Counted from the stretch's first letter, positions 16,409-26,874 are shown. The stretch: DNA of 48,807 nucleotides from an uncultured Eubacteriaceae bacterium (GCA_947086655.1 CAMTZM010000015.1:1-48807); one strand, 5' to 3'. A program made the numbers and translations. The notes: generated by a model not told the origin, from the letters alone.

Positions 16409-17125
16409 TTATTTATTTTTCGACATATATCCCATTAATATCTTTTTAGAAGAAAAATCCTCATTAAAAATCGCTTTTTCATATTCATCTTTCTTTATGT
16501 AATGCAGTATCCAGCCTTGATATATTATATCAATCGTATCATTTTTTTTCAGCGCCTTATATTGTTTTTTCGATACTGTCATTTCAATTTTGCTCTTATA
16601 GGGCAATAAAAAAATAGCACTGTTTCCGTATGTTTTAGATAATACTTTTGCCTTAGCTGACTGTATAGGGTATTTCAAAGCATAGCTTGCGAATTTCTTT
16701 CCGGAGCAGTATTTTTCATTAAAAAACGGAATTTTATCTGTATCTTTTTTTACACTATGAGCATGACACCCCTGATACATCAAAGTAACATCATCATTTT
16801 TATTAAGATGACAGTATTGATTTTCTGATATTATTAATCTTAGTTTACTCCCATCTGATAACAGAAAAACACCTGTATATGTATAAGTTCTACTTGGAAA
16901 TGGCTTTTTAATCAATTTTGCTTTAACACATTTCACAGGTTTTTTTTCATTATTATCATATTCTTTGTTATATAAAATAGGAGCGCATATTGATAATATA
17001 AAACCAATAATAGCCATAGGAATTAAGCTATATTCGTGTGAATATAAACCTGATATTATAATGTATATCATCACAGTCCAGGTAATCAACCACATAATAA
17101 ATATTTCTAATTTAGACATTCTCAT
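16409..17125 (-). CDS. Membrane protein with two DUF2500-like domains
   Basis: A 238-aa paralogue of its neighbour with the same layout: two membrane segments (about residues 8-50), then two DUF2500-like repeats (GVFLLSDGSKLRLIIS, then LMYQGCHAHSVKKD; and IFLLPYKSKIEMTVSKKQYK, then IIYQGWILHYIKKDEYE). One glycine-tryptophan pair of the first repeat is changed to Gly-Cys. First gene of the three-gene set. Upstream is an extended -10 promoter (TGATATAAT), which unlike the shared element suggests housekeeping expression. Rapid divergence between copies, with conserved spacing, would fit an immunity or modulator role, but that is inference. Confidence 0.65.
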   Translation of the reverse strand: MRMSKLEIFIMWLITWTVMIYIIISGLYSHEYSLIPMAIIGFILSICAPILYNKEYDNNEKKPVKCVKAKLIKKPFPSRTYTYTGVFLLSDGSKLRLIISENQYCHLNKNDDVTLMYQGCHAHSVKKDTDKIPFFNEKYCSGKKFASYALKYPIQSAKAKVLSKTYGNSAIFLLPYKSKIEMTVSKKQYKALKKNDTIDIIYQGWILHYIKKDEYEKAIFNEDFSSKKILMGYMSKNK

Positions 17126-17143
17126 CTAAATCAATCCCCATTT

Positions 17144-17152
17144 ATTATATCA
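17144..17152 (-). promoter_or_regulatory. Extended -10 promoter of the DUF2500-like set
   Basis: TGATATAAT on the minus strand, 18 nt before the ATG at 17125. There is no good -35. A weak resemblance to the shared cargo element lies at 17163-17193 (GGTTTG, then ATCTCA at 19 nt) but is too degenerate to count. Confidence 0.45.
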
Positions 17153-17276
17153 TTTTTGCCAATGAGATAGTATTGCTATTAATAAACCAAACCTTTAATT
17201 AATTATACCATATTTTAAATTATTATACTATAATAGATTAAATTTTATTATTTAGGAGTAATAGTAAATTTCATTA

Positions 17277-17311
17277 AGAAAGATGCAAAGTTAAAAACTC
17301 TGCATCTTTCT
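17277..17311 (-). terminator. Terminator of the giant RHS gene
   Basis: A stem AGAAAGATGCA/TGCATCTTTCT with an additional AGT/ACT pair, 24 nt after the stop of the RHS gene on the minus strand. It separates that gene from the DUF2500-like set. Confidence 0.75.
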
Positions 17312-17334
17312 GTACTCTTTATAAACCTTTATTT

Positions 17335-20300
17335 TTAATTACAGTTCCTTCGTGGATCTCTTCTCAAAGACTTCTTTTTGCAGAAACTACAGCTGCATGT
17401 ACACATACGTCTTCCTCTGCACTTACTGCGCCTTGAACCCGACTTCCTTGATTTATGATGAATTGAGTCAAATCTATTAAAGCCTGACCTTCTAAAATTT
17501 GAATCATTTGTGTTAAATTTATGAGAATTTGGTCCTGTATAATTATAATGCCTTGGTCCTAATCTACTGCTATTCGAGCCTCCTGAATTATGCCCTCCTG
17601 AATTATGCCATTTATGAATAGGACTTTTGGGATTATAATAAGTCGAATTAGATTTCTTATCAAGAAAATCTTTGGAACCATAATGTTTTGGGTTTGAATC
17701 TCTAAAACCAGAATTTCCGTAATCAAATCCGTTCCAATTTGAATTTTTATGATTAAATCCTCTTCGATTTAAACTTCTGGGATAGAATCCTCTTTGGCTT
17801 GATTCACTAAAATCCCTATATCTTGAACCTCTTCTTCTTGAACCACTATGGCTTGAGCTATGAGGATGAGAACAGTGCCCCCCTCTGTTATGTTTACAGC
17901 ATCTGCAATTACACATACAGCCTATTCTGCTGGGATTTCTGCCGCTTCTTGTTGGTGGTTTAGATGGGCTTGATGGTTGCCTGTCTGGTTTCTCCTTTTT
18001 ATTATTAGTTGGTATAGGCGGTGGTGTCACAGGTGCTGGTGTAGGTGCTGGTGTAGGTGCTGGTGTAGGTGCTGGTGCTGGCTTTGGTGCTGGCTTTGGT
18101 CGTGTTGATTGTTCTGGCAAAGATTGCAAAATATCAAGTAAGTATTCAACTAAATTTATATATTTATCATTAAGCTCAATATTAAATTTCTTCTTTAAAA
18201 AATCCTTTATAAAAGTATTTAAAAGACCTGATATTATACCTCTACGTATAGCAATTTTTATATCTTCATAAGACAAATCGCCATCTTCGGCAAGTGCTCC
18301 CATTAAATTTGATACGATTTCTTCAATACAACGATATAATACTTTTAAAAAGTTTTTCTTTATTTTTGATTTTTCAAACAATAAATCTACTGTCGCATTC
18401 CTTACTCCTGCAAAAATAACTCGTCCCCATTTAATATCATCAAAATCTATACCTTGTAAAAATATTTGATTGAAGACTTCTCGTACAGCTCCTATAGCAA
18501 AATTTTTTACTAATTTTTTTACTACCCATTTTGCCAGAGGTATTACCCAAAAAGGCATTTCTCCGCTGGAATCCACATAAGCAACAGGATTGTTAAGTGA
18601 ATATCTGTACAAATTGGCGTCAGAGTAATCAGGATCCAAAGACATCATACGTCCGGTTCTTGCGTCATAAAATCTTTTTTGGGCATAGTATTTATCAATT
18701 ATAGGGTCATAACTATGGTTTGTAAAACACATATTTATGCTGTCTGAATATGGAACAGTTAAATTACCCCATGGGTCAAACTGAATAGAATTTACTAAAT
18801 TACTATTGGAATCTGACACAATTATAGGACTTCCCAAAATATCAGACTGCAAGAACGTTTTGCTTAAAATTTCCGAATTAGAAGCTGATTTTACAATTTG
18901 GCTCAGACGTTCATTTCCTCTTCCATATACAATAGAAGATACTTTCTGTCCTTTTTCGCTTATCATTATATCGTTAAAATCTTCGCTTGTATAATCCGTT
19001 ACATAACTTAATTCTTTAGCAGTCAAAATATTTGAAGAATTTTTCAACTGCTGTTTAAGTCCTACTCTCACATCAAAAGCATTGTATGAGTAAACGCTAT
19101 TTTCCCCGGTTTCAATATTATGCCCTTCAGTTAAATTACCGGCTGTGTCAAATACATATGATTTTATAACTGTGTCATTTAATTTTTCTGAAATTAAGTT
19201 GCCTCTATTGTCATAACTATAGCTATATTTTGTACTTCCGATTGATTTTGACAACAATTGATTTAAAGCATTGTATTCATATTTAATTTCCGTTTCATCA
19301 TCTAAAACTTCTTTAATTCTGTTGCCGCTGCCGTCATAAACATATTCCGTTGTATTTCCGTTTTCGGAATACAAAATAAGCTGATTGATTTTATCATAAC
19401 CGTAAGTCTTTGTTTTTGACAATAATGGATTATCGCTTGTCTGAACACACGATGTAATATTTCCCGCCTTATCATAACTGAAATTTTGCGATAATCTCAA
19501 TTCTTCGTTCGACATAAATGAAATATTAGTTACATATCCCAAAGCATTATATATATATTTGGTTATGTTTCCATTTGATTGTGTAACTTTTGTAGTATTT
19601 CCATTTTTGTCATACTCAAATGCAGCAGTATTATTATTCCCATCAGCTACACCAATCAACATATTGTTTTTATTATAAGTATAATTTATCATATTTCCGT
19701 CAGGATACAACATAGACAGTTTATTTCCAACAGAGTCATATGTGTAAGACGTAACCTTTCCATTATGATCTGTAACTTTAGTAATACGTCCGAGTAAATC
19801 TCTGTTGAAAGATGTAGTTCCGTTCCAATCTTTAAATTCAATCAGATGACCGGCTTTACTGTATCTGAATGTTGCCTTTTTGCCATCAGAATATGATATA
19901 GATGATTTCTGGTCAAATAAATTATACTCATATGTTGTTATGTTATTTTCTTCATCTGTAAACGAAATAACATTTCCATTTCCATCATATTGATACGTTC
20001 TTTCCGCTTTTGTAGGTAGTATTTCTTTTATTTTTCTACCTTTTTTATCATATTGGAAGAGCGTAGGAGCAGTATTTGATGAGCTATACATTTTGATCAT
20101 ATTATTCAAAGCGTCATACTCATAATGATATACTTCTCCTTTAGCGTCAGTTGTCTGTATAAGATTAGAACAGCCGTCATATTTATAATAAGTTACATTG
20201 CCTTTTGGATCAGTTACAGAAGTAATCTGGTCTTTATAATTATACGTAAACTTTGTTTCACCTTTTGCTTCATCAATAAAAGAGGTTACTTGTCCAACAG

Positions 20301-23300
20301 CGTTATATTTATAACTTGTTGTATTGCCAAGAGAGTCAGTTTTTTCAGTTACCCAACCCATAGCGTTATAGGAATAACTCTCTGTATTGCCCTCAGGATC
20401 TGTAAACGTTTTGATATTTCCATTAGGAGTATATGAATATGTTGATATATTGCCTTTAGCGTCTTTGCATGATATTAAATTACCGACAGCGTCATAGCTT
20501 AATTCTGTAGAATTTCCCAAAGCGTCAGAAACTTTTACTATTCTGTCTTTAGAATCATATTCATAGCTTGTTGCGGCTTTATCTTGATCTACAATTTTAA
20601 TAACATTACCTTTCTTATCATAGCTTGCCGTCACAATATTTCCGTTGCCGTCTGTAACACTGACGGGTCTATGAACGGCGTCATATGCGATAGTAAGTTT
20701 ATTATTATTCGCGTCAATCCATTCTATTTGATTTCCGGCTTTATCATATTTAAATTGCTGAATATGTCCATTTTCATCTTCAATAGAGGAAACGTTGTTT
20801 AATTCATCATAAGTGTAAGTGGTAACGCCTCCAACGGCATTAATTTCTTTAATTACATTGCCGTTTCCATCATATTCAAAGAATGTTTCGCCTCCGTTAG
20901 CGTCTGTTATTGATGTAATTTCACATCTTTCGTTATAGCTTATTGACGTAACATAACCTAATGGGTCAGTCGCTTTTATAAGCAGATTATTAGCATTGTA
21001 TGAATATAAATAAATATTGTCGTCTGCGTCTGTTATTTTTATAAGATTTCCGTTGTTATCATATTCACATTTAATGCTGCTGCCTAATGAATCTATTTTT
21101 TCAGATAAAAGTCCAGCTTCATTATAAATGTATCGGGTTATATTTCCTTCTTTGTCTGAACGGGATATAACATTTCCATCTGCGTCATAATTGGATTTTT
21201 CCGAATTATTATTTTCGTCTCTTACCTCCGTCAAACGTCCGGCTTTGTCATATACATAATTGATTATTCCCTGATCCGATTCGGCGCTCAACAAATTACT
21301 TTCATTATCATATGTGTATTTAATTACTGAGCCTTTCTGGTCTGTTTCCGTTAAAATATTTCCCAAACCATCATATGTGAATTTTATTGAATTTCCAAGA
21401 GCGTCAGTAATCGTTTCTATCATACCTCTTTTGTTATAAGTAAACTTTGTTGTATTATTATTAGGATCGATAGCGCTACTGATTTGTCCTTTTGTGTCAT
21501 ACTGAAACTTTATAGAACTATTATTGGGTATTTTAACCTCTATTAAATCGCTTGCACTGTTGTAAACATGCGTTGTAACATTTCCATTTTTATCAACCTG
21601 GCGAATTAAATTGCCCACAGCATCATAATCAAACGTTTCCTTATAGTTTAAAGGATCCGTAGTTTCTTTAACATATCCTCTGCTGTTATAAGCAAACAAG
21701 TATTTATTGCCCATAAAGTCTGTTTCAGATGTAAGATTTCCCATAGCGTCATATGTGAACGTACAGCTGTTGCCCATTTTGTCATACATACTGATACAAT
21801 TTCCATTCTTATCATAACTATACGTTTCTGTTATGCCATTTTCTGTAATACTCACAATATTTCCGGAAGGCGAATATTTATAAGTTACAACGTTTCCTAA
21901 AGGAGACTCTGTACGAAGAAGCTGCCCTATACTGTCATAAATATACTTATAAGTATTTCCCAAAGGATCTGTATATGTTTTCAGCTGTCCAGTAGTATCA
22001 TATGTGTAATTTGAAACATTGCCGTTTCTGTCTGTATATGACGTTAAGTTATCGTTTGAATCATAGTTATAATATTCTGATTTTCCAAGTTCGTCTGTTT
22101 CAGATAATAAATTACCATTATCATCATATGTGAATTTTACTTCTGTTTCATCTGTATTTGTTAATTTAATTGGCTTATTGAAGTCATTATAAGCAATTTT
22201 TTCAGAAAGACCGCCCGGATAAGTTATCTGTGTAAGACGCATATTATTGTCATAAGACATATTTGTAATTCTGTTCATTTCATCAATTTGCTGTGTAAGC
22301 TGTTTTTTAGAATTATATTTTTTGCTTATGATTCCTAATCCGTGTTCTATTTTTGTTACATTTTCATTAGCGTCAAAAGTGTATTTTATTTTGTTGCCAT
22401 CTTCATCAGTAAAAATATTTATTTTGTTAGCCTTGTCATATTCAAACGTGGTCTTATTATCGACATTGTTTTTTTGTTCCATTATATGTCCGTCTGTATA
22501 AGAATTAACAATGTAAACATTTCCTGAAAAATCAGAAATTTTTGTTATGTTTCCGCTTGTATCGTATGAAAATAATAGCTTATTATTTTCCGAATTTGTA
22601 ATTTTTACAAGATTATCCTGCTGATATTCAAAAGAAACTTTATTTCCGGCAGAATCAGAAACATTTGATATTTTATTTCCTGAATACTGTATATTAAATG
22701 CTGAACCATAGCGTCCGGTTATTTTAATTATCTGACCGGAGCTGTTTTTAGTAAAAGTTTCATTTACAATATTATTCTGACTGATTTCAGCCAAGCATCC
22801 ACTGCTGTCAAATTTATATTTTCTGCCGTCAACATGCTTTACATAATAAATGTTATTCGTTTTTTCAAGAGTATATTCAGTCTGACCAGATTCGGACGTA
22901 TATTTACCGGTGCTTTCATCATAAAGGAAATATATAGCTTCACCGTCAGGTAATGTAAAATATGCGTGGTCATTATACAATTCAAGCAAATAGTTATATG
23001 AATAAGACCATTTACTTCCCAATACACTGTCAATATCGCTTAATGAATTATAATTAACGGTAAACTCCATACTGTCTTTTGCGTAGATTCTGAGCAATGT
23101 ATAATTCCAATAAAACGCACCGTTAATAACATCCACAGGATCGCCTGACGTTTGCCTTGTTTTTCCGTTATAATATCTGTTTCTGTATGAAGGTCCTTTT
23201 CCATATTTAGGTATACGTTTAGTCCATGCCGATTTGACGGCACTGTAAGAACTGCTTCCTCCGGAATTATTAGCCTTTACACTGAAAGTATACTCCGTAT

Positions 23301-26043
23301 CGTCTTTAAGGTTAGTAAATGTTTTTGATGTAGACGTAGTATTATAAACAGTACTATTAAAATTAAAATCATAACTTGTTGCTCCGGGAACTGAACTACA
23401 ACTTATAGTCATCTGATTCTGAGTAATTCCTGAAGCTTTTACATTAATCGGTACAGACGGAGGCGCCACTAAGGTTTTAATTGTTTTTTGAGTGGTGTAG
23501 CTGCTGTATCCTCCCGCATTTACCGCTCTTACTTTATAATAATAACTTGTATTGGCGTTAAGACCCGTAAAAGTATATGATGTTCTGGATGTATTAACAA
23601 CAGTACCACTAAGGTAAACATCATAACTTGCCGCTCCAGGTACAGAATCCCAAGTTATAGTTACAGTATTATAAGTTGATGATGCGTTAACATTTGTCGG
23701 CACTATCGGCGCTTCTGGAAGTGTTGTAACAACATGCTCTGAACTAAATTTACCATATCCGCTTGAATTTTTTGCGCGAAGTTTATAAGTATATTTTGTG
23801 TTAGCCGCAAGATTTGATATACTATACGATCTTCTTGAAGCGGTACTGGCGCTGATATTATAAGTAGTGCCGTTAAAAACAAGTTCATAACCAGTTGCGT
23901 TTTCTAATCTGTTCCAGCTTATAGTTACTGAAGTAGTTTTAGCTAAATCGCTAATATTTTCCGGTACCGGCGGAAGCGTCAATACTGTTAAAGTATTGCT
24001 TGTGCCACTTTGGGTATATGAATTTTTTGCTTTGACATTACAAGTATATTTTGTATCGGCGCTAAGCCCTGTAAATGTTTTTGACGTACCTGAAACAGTG
24101 TATGTGACATTATTGAAAGTAACAACATAGTTTGTCGCACCTGTTACAGCGTCCCACTGTATCGTTGCCGTATTTTCCGTTACAGAAGAAACTCTCAGAT
24201 TTAACGGAGTTGCAAGGAGAGTCGCCGTAGTATAATCGGAACTGAATTTACCATATCCGCCTGAATTTTTCGCACGAAGTTTATAAGTATATTTTGTATT
24301 GGCTGTAAGTCCTGATACAGTTTGTGATCTTCTGGCTGTTGTACTGGTGGTGACATTATAGGTTTTACCGTTAAAAACAAGCTCATAGCCTGTTGCGTTT
24401 TCTAATCTATCCCAGCTTACCGTTATTGAAGTAACAGCAGGTTTATCACTTATATTTTCTGGTATCGGAGGAAGAGTTGTTGCGGTTATTCTTGTTTCAG
24501 CGCTAACAGTATATGAGTTTTTCGCTTTTACAATACATGTATATTTTGTATCTGGTTCAAGACCTGTAAAAGTTTTTGAAGTAGTGGTAACATTATAATC
24601 AGTACCGTTAAAATTAATATTATAACTTGTAGCTCCCGTAACAGCACCCCATTGTATGGTCACTGAATTTTCCGTTACGGATGTAATTTTTAAATTTAAC
24701 GGTGTTTCAAGAAGTGTTCTTATAGTACCACTTGTTGCTTCTCCATAACCGCCGGCATTTTTAGCGCGTATACTATACGAGTAATTTGTATTAGGTGTAA
24801 GTTTTGACAACGTATATGATGTTGTTCCGGAAGAAACATTATAGGTTTTACCGTTAAAAACAATTTCATAACCGCTTGCGTTTGTTAATTTGCTCCAACT
24901 TATAGTTACTGAATTAGAAGTTGCTTTTGCAGTTACATTTGAAAGTTTTGTAGGAAGCGTTGTAACAGTGCCTGATGCCTTTGCGCTGTTATTATAAGAG
25001 TTTTTTGCAACTATTCCGTAACTAAAACTTTTATTTGCTTCAAGACCTGTAAAAGTTTTTGAAGTAGTGGTAACATTATAGTCAGTGTTATTAAAAGTTA
25101 TATCGTAATTTGTTGCTCCAGTTACACCATAACTTAATGACACCGAATTAGTAGTAGAAGTTTTGGTAACCGTTGGTGTAGGCAATAAAGTTCTTACTGT
25201 TGATGAGGCGCTGTAAGGGCCATTTCCTCCAGAATTATTGGTTCTAACTCTGTAAGAATAATTTGTATTTGGCGTTAATTTTGAAACTGTAACATACCAA
25301 TATTTATAATTTCCGCTTCCTGAAGTTGTCGCCTTGTAAACAGTTCCATTAAACTCCACATCATATCCAGTTGCTCCAGAAACATTATCCCATCTTACAG
25401 TAACTGAAGAGGCTGAAAGTGACGTAATACGTATATTTGAAGGAGGATTCGCCAAAGTATATGTTGACCTTGAACTATAAGAACTATATTGTCCAGATGA
25501 GTTTTTAGATCTTATTTTGAAAGAATAGAGCTTGCCACTTTCAAGACCCGAATATTTTATTGACGTTCCAGTAATTATTTTAGTTGCGCCATTAAATGTT
25601 ACTTCATAACCATTAGCCCCTGACACTGCACTCCATGTAAAAGTTATGCTATTTAATGTAGAAACTGATTTTAAGTTTGTTGGAGCCACAGGAGTCGTTG
25701 CATAAACGGTTGCTTTTGGAATAATATTATCTTTTTCGAGAATAATATCATCCGCATTGCTGTCGTTTTCAAAATGGTCAATTTCATCTAAACTATTAAA
25801 ATTTACCGACTCATTAATGTTGTCAATTATATTTCCATCTTTGTCAACTGCCGAAATTATTACATTAAAAGATGTGTTTTCTTCTGATAATGATATAGTA
25901 TAATTTGTGTCAGTAACATTTATTTCCGTATATATTTCTGCTAAATCTGAACTTACTATCTTTAAATTATATGATTCGGCTTTGGATACGGCGTTCCATA
26001 GTATCAAAATTTGATTTTCTGTTCTTTTTAATGATAACTTCAT
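17335..26043 (-). CDS. Giant FN3-DUF6531-YD/RHS protein with Cys-rich tail
   Basis: A 2902-residue protein. There is no signal peptide: it begins directly with a degenerate FN3-like domain (1-80). Ten fibronectin type III domains follow (about 118-951), then a DUF6531-like entry (GDPVDVINGAFYW, near 960), and some 40 YD repeats (YDxxGN type, about 1080-2420). An RHS core (KRFYDARTGRMMSLDPDYSD, then NLYRYSLNNPVAYVDSSG) ends near 2498. After it come a helical hydrophobic region (2498-2640), a PAPTPAP linker, and a basic 200-residue tail rich in Cys, His, Arg, Ser and Gly with two Cys clusters. The usual plan of such proteins is a cocoon-like shell with a variable C-terminal effector. AAAGGAG lies 12 nt before the ATG. 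Shared promoter copy A is upstream after a leader of about 540 nt; a holin and an amidase flank it. It could be an effector, a bacteriocin-like toxin or a surface protein; the tail matches no toxin I know. Confidence 0.9.
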   Translation of the reverse strand: MKLSLKRTENQILILWNAVSKAESYNLKIVSSDLAEIYTEINVTDTNYTISLSEENTSFNVIISAVDKDGNIIDNINESVNFNSLDEIDHFENDSNADDIILEKDNIIPKATVYATTPVAPTNLKSVSTLNSITFTWSAVSGANGYEVTFNGATKIITGTSIKYSGLESGKLYSFKIRSKNSSGQYSSYSSRSTYTLANPPSNIRITSLSASSVTVRWDNVSGATGYDVEFNGTVYKATTSGSGNYKYWYVTVSKLTPNTNYSYRVRTNNSGGNGPYSASSTVRTLLPTPTVTKTSTTNSVSLSYGVTGATNYDITFNNTDYNVTTTSKTFTGLEANKSFSYGIVAKNSYNNSAKASGTVTTLPTKLSNVTAKATSNSVTISWSKLTNASGYEIVFNGKTYNVSSGTTSYTLSKLTPNTNYSYSIRAKNAGGYGEATSGTIRTLLETPLNLKITSVTENSVTIQWGAVTGATSYNINFNGTDYNVTTTSKTFTGLEPDTKYTCIVKAKNSYTVSAETRITATTLPPIPENISDKPAVTSITVSWDRLENATGYELVFNGKTYNVTTSTTARRSQTVSGLTANTKYTYKLRAKNSGGYGKFSSDYTTATLLATPLNLRVSSVTENTATIQWDAVTGATNYVVTFNNVTYTVSGTSKTFTGLSADTKYTCNVKAKNSYTQSGTSNTLTVLTLPPVPENISDLAKTTSVTISWNRLENATGYELVFNGTTYNISASTASRRSYSISNLAANTKYTYKLRAKNSSGYGKFSSEHVVTTLPEAPIVPTNVNASSTYNTVTITWDSVPGAASYDVYLSGTVVNTSRTSYTFTGLNANTSYYYKVRAVNAGGYSSYTTQKTIKTLVAPPSVPINVKASGITQNQMTISCSSVPGATSYDFNFNSTVYNTTSTSKTFTNLKDDTEYTFSVKANNSGGSSSYSAVKSAWTKRIPKYGKGPSYRNRYYNGKTRQTSGDPVDVINGAFYWNYTLLRIYAKDSMEFTVNYNSLSDIDSVLGSKWSYSYNYLLELYNDHAYFTLPDGEAIYFLYDESTGKYTSESGQTEYTLEKTNNIYYVKHVDGRKYKFDSSGCLAEISQNNIVNETFTKNSSGQIIKITGRYGSAFNIQYSGNKISNVSDSAGNKVSFEYQQDNLVKITNSENNKLLFSYDTSGNITKISDFSGNVYIVNSYTDGHIMEQKNNVDNKTTFEYDKANKINIFTDEDGNKIKYTFDANENVTKIEHGLGIISKKYNSKKQLTQQIDEMNRITNMSYDNNMRLTQITYPGGLSEKIAYNDFNKPIKLTNTDETEVKFTYDDNGNLLSETDELGKSEYYNYDSNDNLTSYTDRNGNVSNYTYDTTGQLKTYTDPLGNTYKYIYDSIGQLLRTESPLGNVVTYKYSPSGNIVSITENGITETYSYDKNGNCISMYDKMGNSCTFTYDAMGNLTSETDFMGNKYLFAYNSRGYVKETTDPLNYKETFDYDAVGNLIRQVDKNGNVTTHVYNSASDLIEVKIPNNSSIKFQYDTKGQISSAIDPNNNTTKFTYNKRGMIETITDALGNSIKFTYDGLGNILTETDQKGSVIKYTYDNESNLLSAESDQGIINYVYDKAGRLTEVRDENNNSEKSNYDADGNVISRSDKEGNITRYIYNEAGLLSEKIDSLGSSIKCEYDNNGNLIKITDADDNIYLYSYNANNLLIKATDPLGYVTSISYNERCEITSITDANGGETFFEYDGNGNVIKEINAVGGVTTYTYDELNNVSSIEDENGHIQQFKYDKAGNQIEWIDANNNKLTIAYDAVHRPVSVTDGNGNIVTASYDKKGNVIKIVDQDKAATSYEYDSKDRIVKVSDALGNSTELSYDAVGNLISCKDAKGNISTYSYTPNGNIKTFTDPEGNTESYSYNAMGWVTEKTDSLGNTTSYKYNAVGQVTSFIDEAKGETKFTYNYKDQITSVTDPKGNVTYYKYDGCSNLIQTTDAKGEVYHYEYDALNNMIKMYSSSNTAPTLFQYDKKGRKIKEILPTKAERTYQYDGNGNVISFTDEENNITTYEYNLFDQKSSISYSDGKKATFRYSKAGHLIEFKDWNGTTSFNRDLLGRITKVTDHNGKVTSYTYDSVGNKLSMLYPDGNMINYTYNKNNMLIGVADGNNNTAAFEYDKNGNTTKVTQSNGNITKYIYNALGYVTNISFMSNEELRLSQNFSYDKAGNITSCVQTSDNPLLSKTKTYGYDKINQLILYSENGNTTEYVYDGSGNRIKEVLDDETEIKYEYNALNQLLSKSIGSTKYSYSYDNRGNLISEKLNDTVIKSYVFDTAGNLTEGHNIETGENSVYSYNAFDVRVGLKQQLKNSSNILTAKELSYVTDYTSEDFNDIMISEKGQKVSSIVYGRGNERLSQIVKSASNSEILSKTFLQSDILGSPIIVSDSNSNLVNSIQFDPWGNLTVPYSDSINMCFTNHSYDPIIDKYYAQKRFYDARTGRMMSLDPDYSDANLYRYSLNNPVAYVDSSGEMPFWVIPLAKWVVKKLVKNFAIGAVREVFNQIFLQGIDFDDIKWGRVIFAGVRNATVDLLFEKSKIKKNFLKVLYRCIEEIVSNLMGALAEDGDLSYEDIKIAIRRGIISGLLNTFIKDFLKKKFNIELNDKYINLVEYLLDILQSLPEQSTRPKPAPKPAPAPTPAPTPAPTPAPVTPPPIPTNNKKEKPDRQPSSPSKPPTRSGRNPSRIGCMCNCRCCKHNRGGHCSHPHSSSHSGSRRRGSRYRDFSESSQRGFYPRSLNRRGFNHKNSNWNGFDYGNSGFRDSNPKHYGSKDFLDKKSNSTYYNPKSPIHKWHNSGGHNSGGSNSSRLGPRHYNYTGPNSHKFNTNDSNFRRSGFNRFDSIHHKSRKSGSRRSKCRGRRMCTCSCSFCKKKSLRRDPRRNCN
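18031..18090 (-). repeat. Short tandem repeat coding for a PAPT linker
   Basis: Near-perfect tandem copies of a 12-bp unit (GTAGGTGCTGGT on the plus strand) inside the RHS gene. They encode APAPTPAPTPAP between the helical region and the Cys-rich tail. Units of this kind expand and contract easily, so linker length probably varies between strains. Confidence 0.75.
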
Positions 26044-26131
26044 AATATAAATTAACTCCTTTCATAAATTATTTTTTAGGTATTGCGAAACATTAAAACT
26101 GTTAAGTTTTTTCATTTTCTATTTAATATTA

Positions 26132-26170
26132 TTATCTCACAAGGTTTATGTTCTTAGCTTTGTGAGATAA
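26132..26170 (-). promoter_or_regulatory. Hairpin in the RHS leader
   Basis: TTATCTCACAAG at 26132-26143 pairs with CTTTGTGAGATAA at 26158-26170 (11-12 bp, one bulge). No U-run follows on the minus strand, so it is not a standard terminator. A role in message stability or leader control is possible. Confidence 0.45.
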
Positions 26171-26589
26171 TGCGGAAATACATGTTTAACAAAATTTTTC
26201 GATTTCAGTAATTATTTTGCTTTTTAAATTACAAACCTATATTTCTTATGAAAATTGAATATTATCCGCATTAAATATGTTTTTATTTTTGCAATTACCT
26301 AATTGTTTCTTTAGATTAAGATTTTGCGATAACAATATGATTTATTTTTAAATCCAATCTCAGCCACAGATTAAAAATCTTGCAGCAAATCATTTCTATC
26401 TAAAGCATAACCTCCTTTATATCGAGAATATTACAAATAAACTAAACAACTATAGGCGCATTATTACATTATATTAGAATATTAATGTTTAGTTTATCTC
26501 TTTTATATTGCCCGATTTATATTTACTGTTTTTTAAAAACAATAGTTTTTAATTTTATTAAAAATTCTATTGCTTTATCAAGCAGTTAA

Positions 26590-26624
26590 TATATAAAGAA
26601 TAAAAAACTTAAATTTTGCAACCT
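26590..26624 (-). promoter_or_regulatory. Shared cargo promoter element, copy A (RHS gene)
   Basis: On the minus strand, AGGTTGCAAAATTT (GGTTGC at 26623-26618), a 17-nt spacer ending in TTTTTT, then ATTCTTTATATAT (ATTCTTTA at 26601-26594). It is aligned with copy B without gaps over the whole 35 nt. Confidence 0.65.
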
Positions 26625-26767
26625 ATAAATAAAAAAAATTAAAATTTTTATTTTTTATATACAATTATAAAAATGTAATTTTATTTCCATAGATATTTAA
26701 ATTATGATAGTTTTGATTAAAAAAATAATATTTTGCAAATGCTCTTTTATTCAGAATTTAATAAATA

Positions 26768-26808
26768 CAAAAGAGGAAGTGTTAAAAAATCAAACACATC
26801 CTCTTTTG
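26768..26808 (-). terminator. Terminator of the amidase gene
   Basis: A stem CAAAAGAGGA/TCCTCTTTTG with an inner GTGT/ACAC pair, 67 nt after the amidase stop on the minus strand and followed by U-rich sequence. It indicates that the amidase and RHS genes are separate transcripts, each with its own copy of the shared promoter. Confidence 0.7.
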
Positions 26809-26874
26809 GTTAAAAATATATCAGGAATTGTATCCTATAATATATACTGATATATCAAATATACATATAATAAA

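Larger units (their letters stand above)
26044..26874. other. Leader and promoter region of the RHS gene
   Basis: 831 bp between the amidase stop and the RHS start. It holds the amidase terminator (26768-26808), shared promoter copy A (26590-26624), and a leader of about 540 nt with a strong hairpin at 26132-26170. No reading frame looks real. Confidence 0.5.

Noticed and set aside
17163..17193. Possible fifth copy of the shared promoter element before the DUF2500-like genes (GGTTTG, then ATCTCA).
   Set aside because: Two changes in the -35 half, a changed -10 half and a 19-nt spacer. A good extended -10 promoter lies closer to the gene.
17335..26043. Dense periodic repeats that could suggest a CRISPR or satellite array.
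   Set aside because: They are in-frame FN3 and YD repeats of one coding sequence, with codon-scale variation and no spacers.
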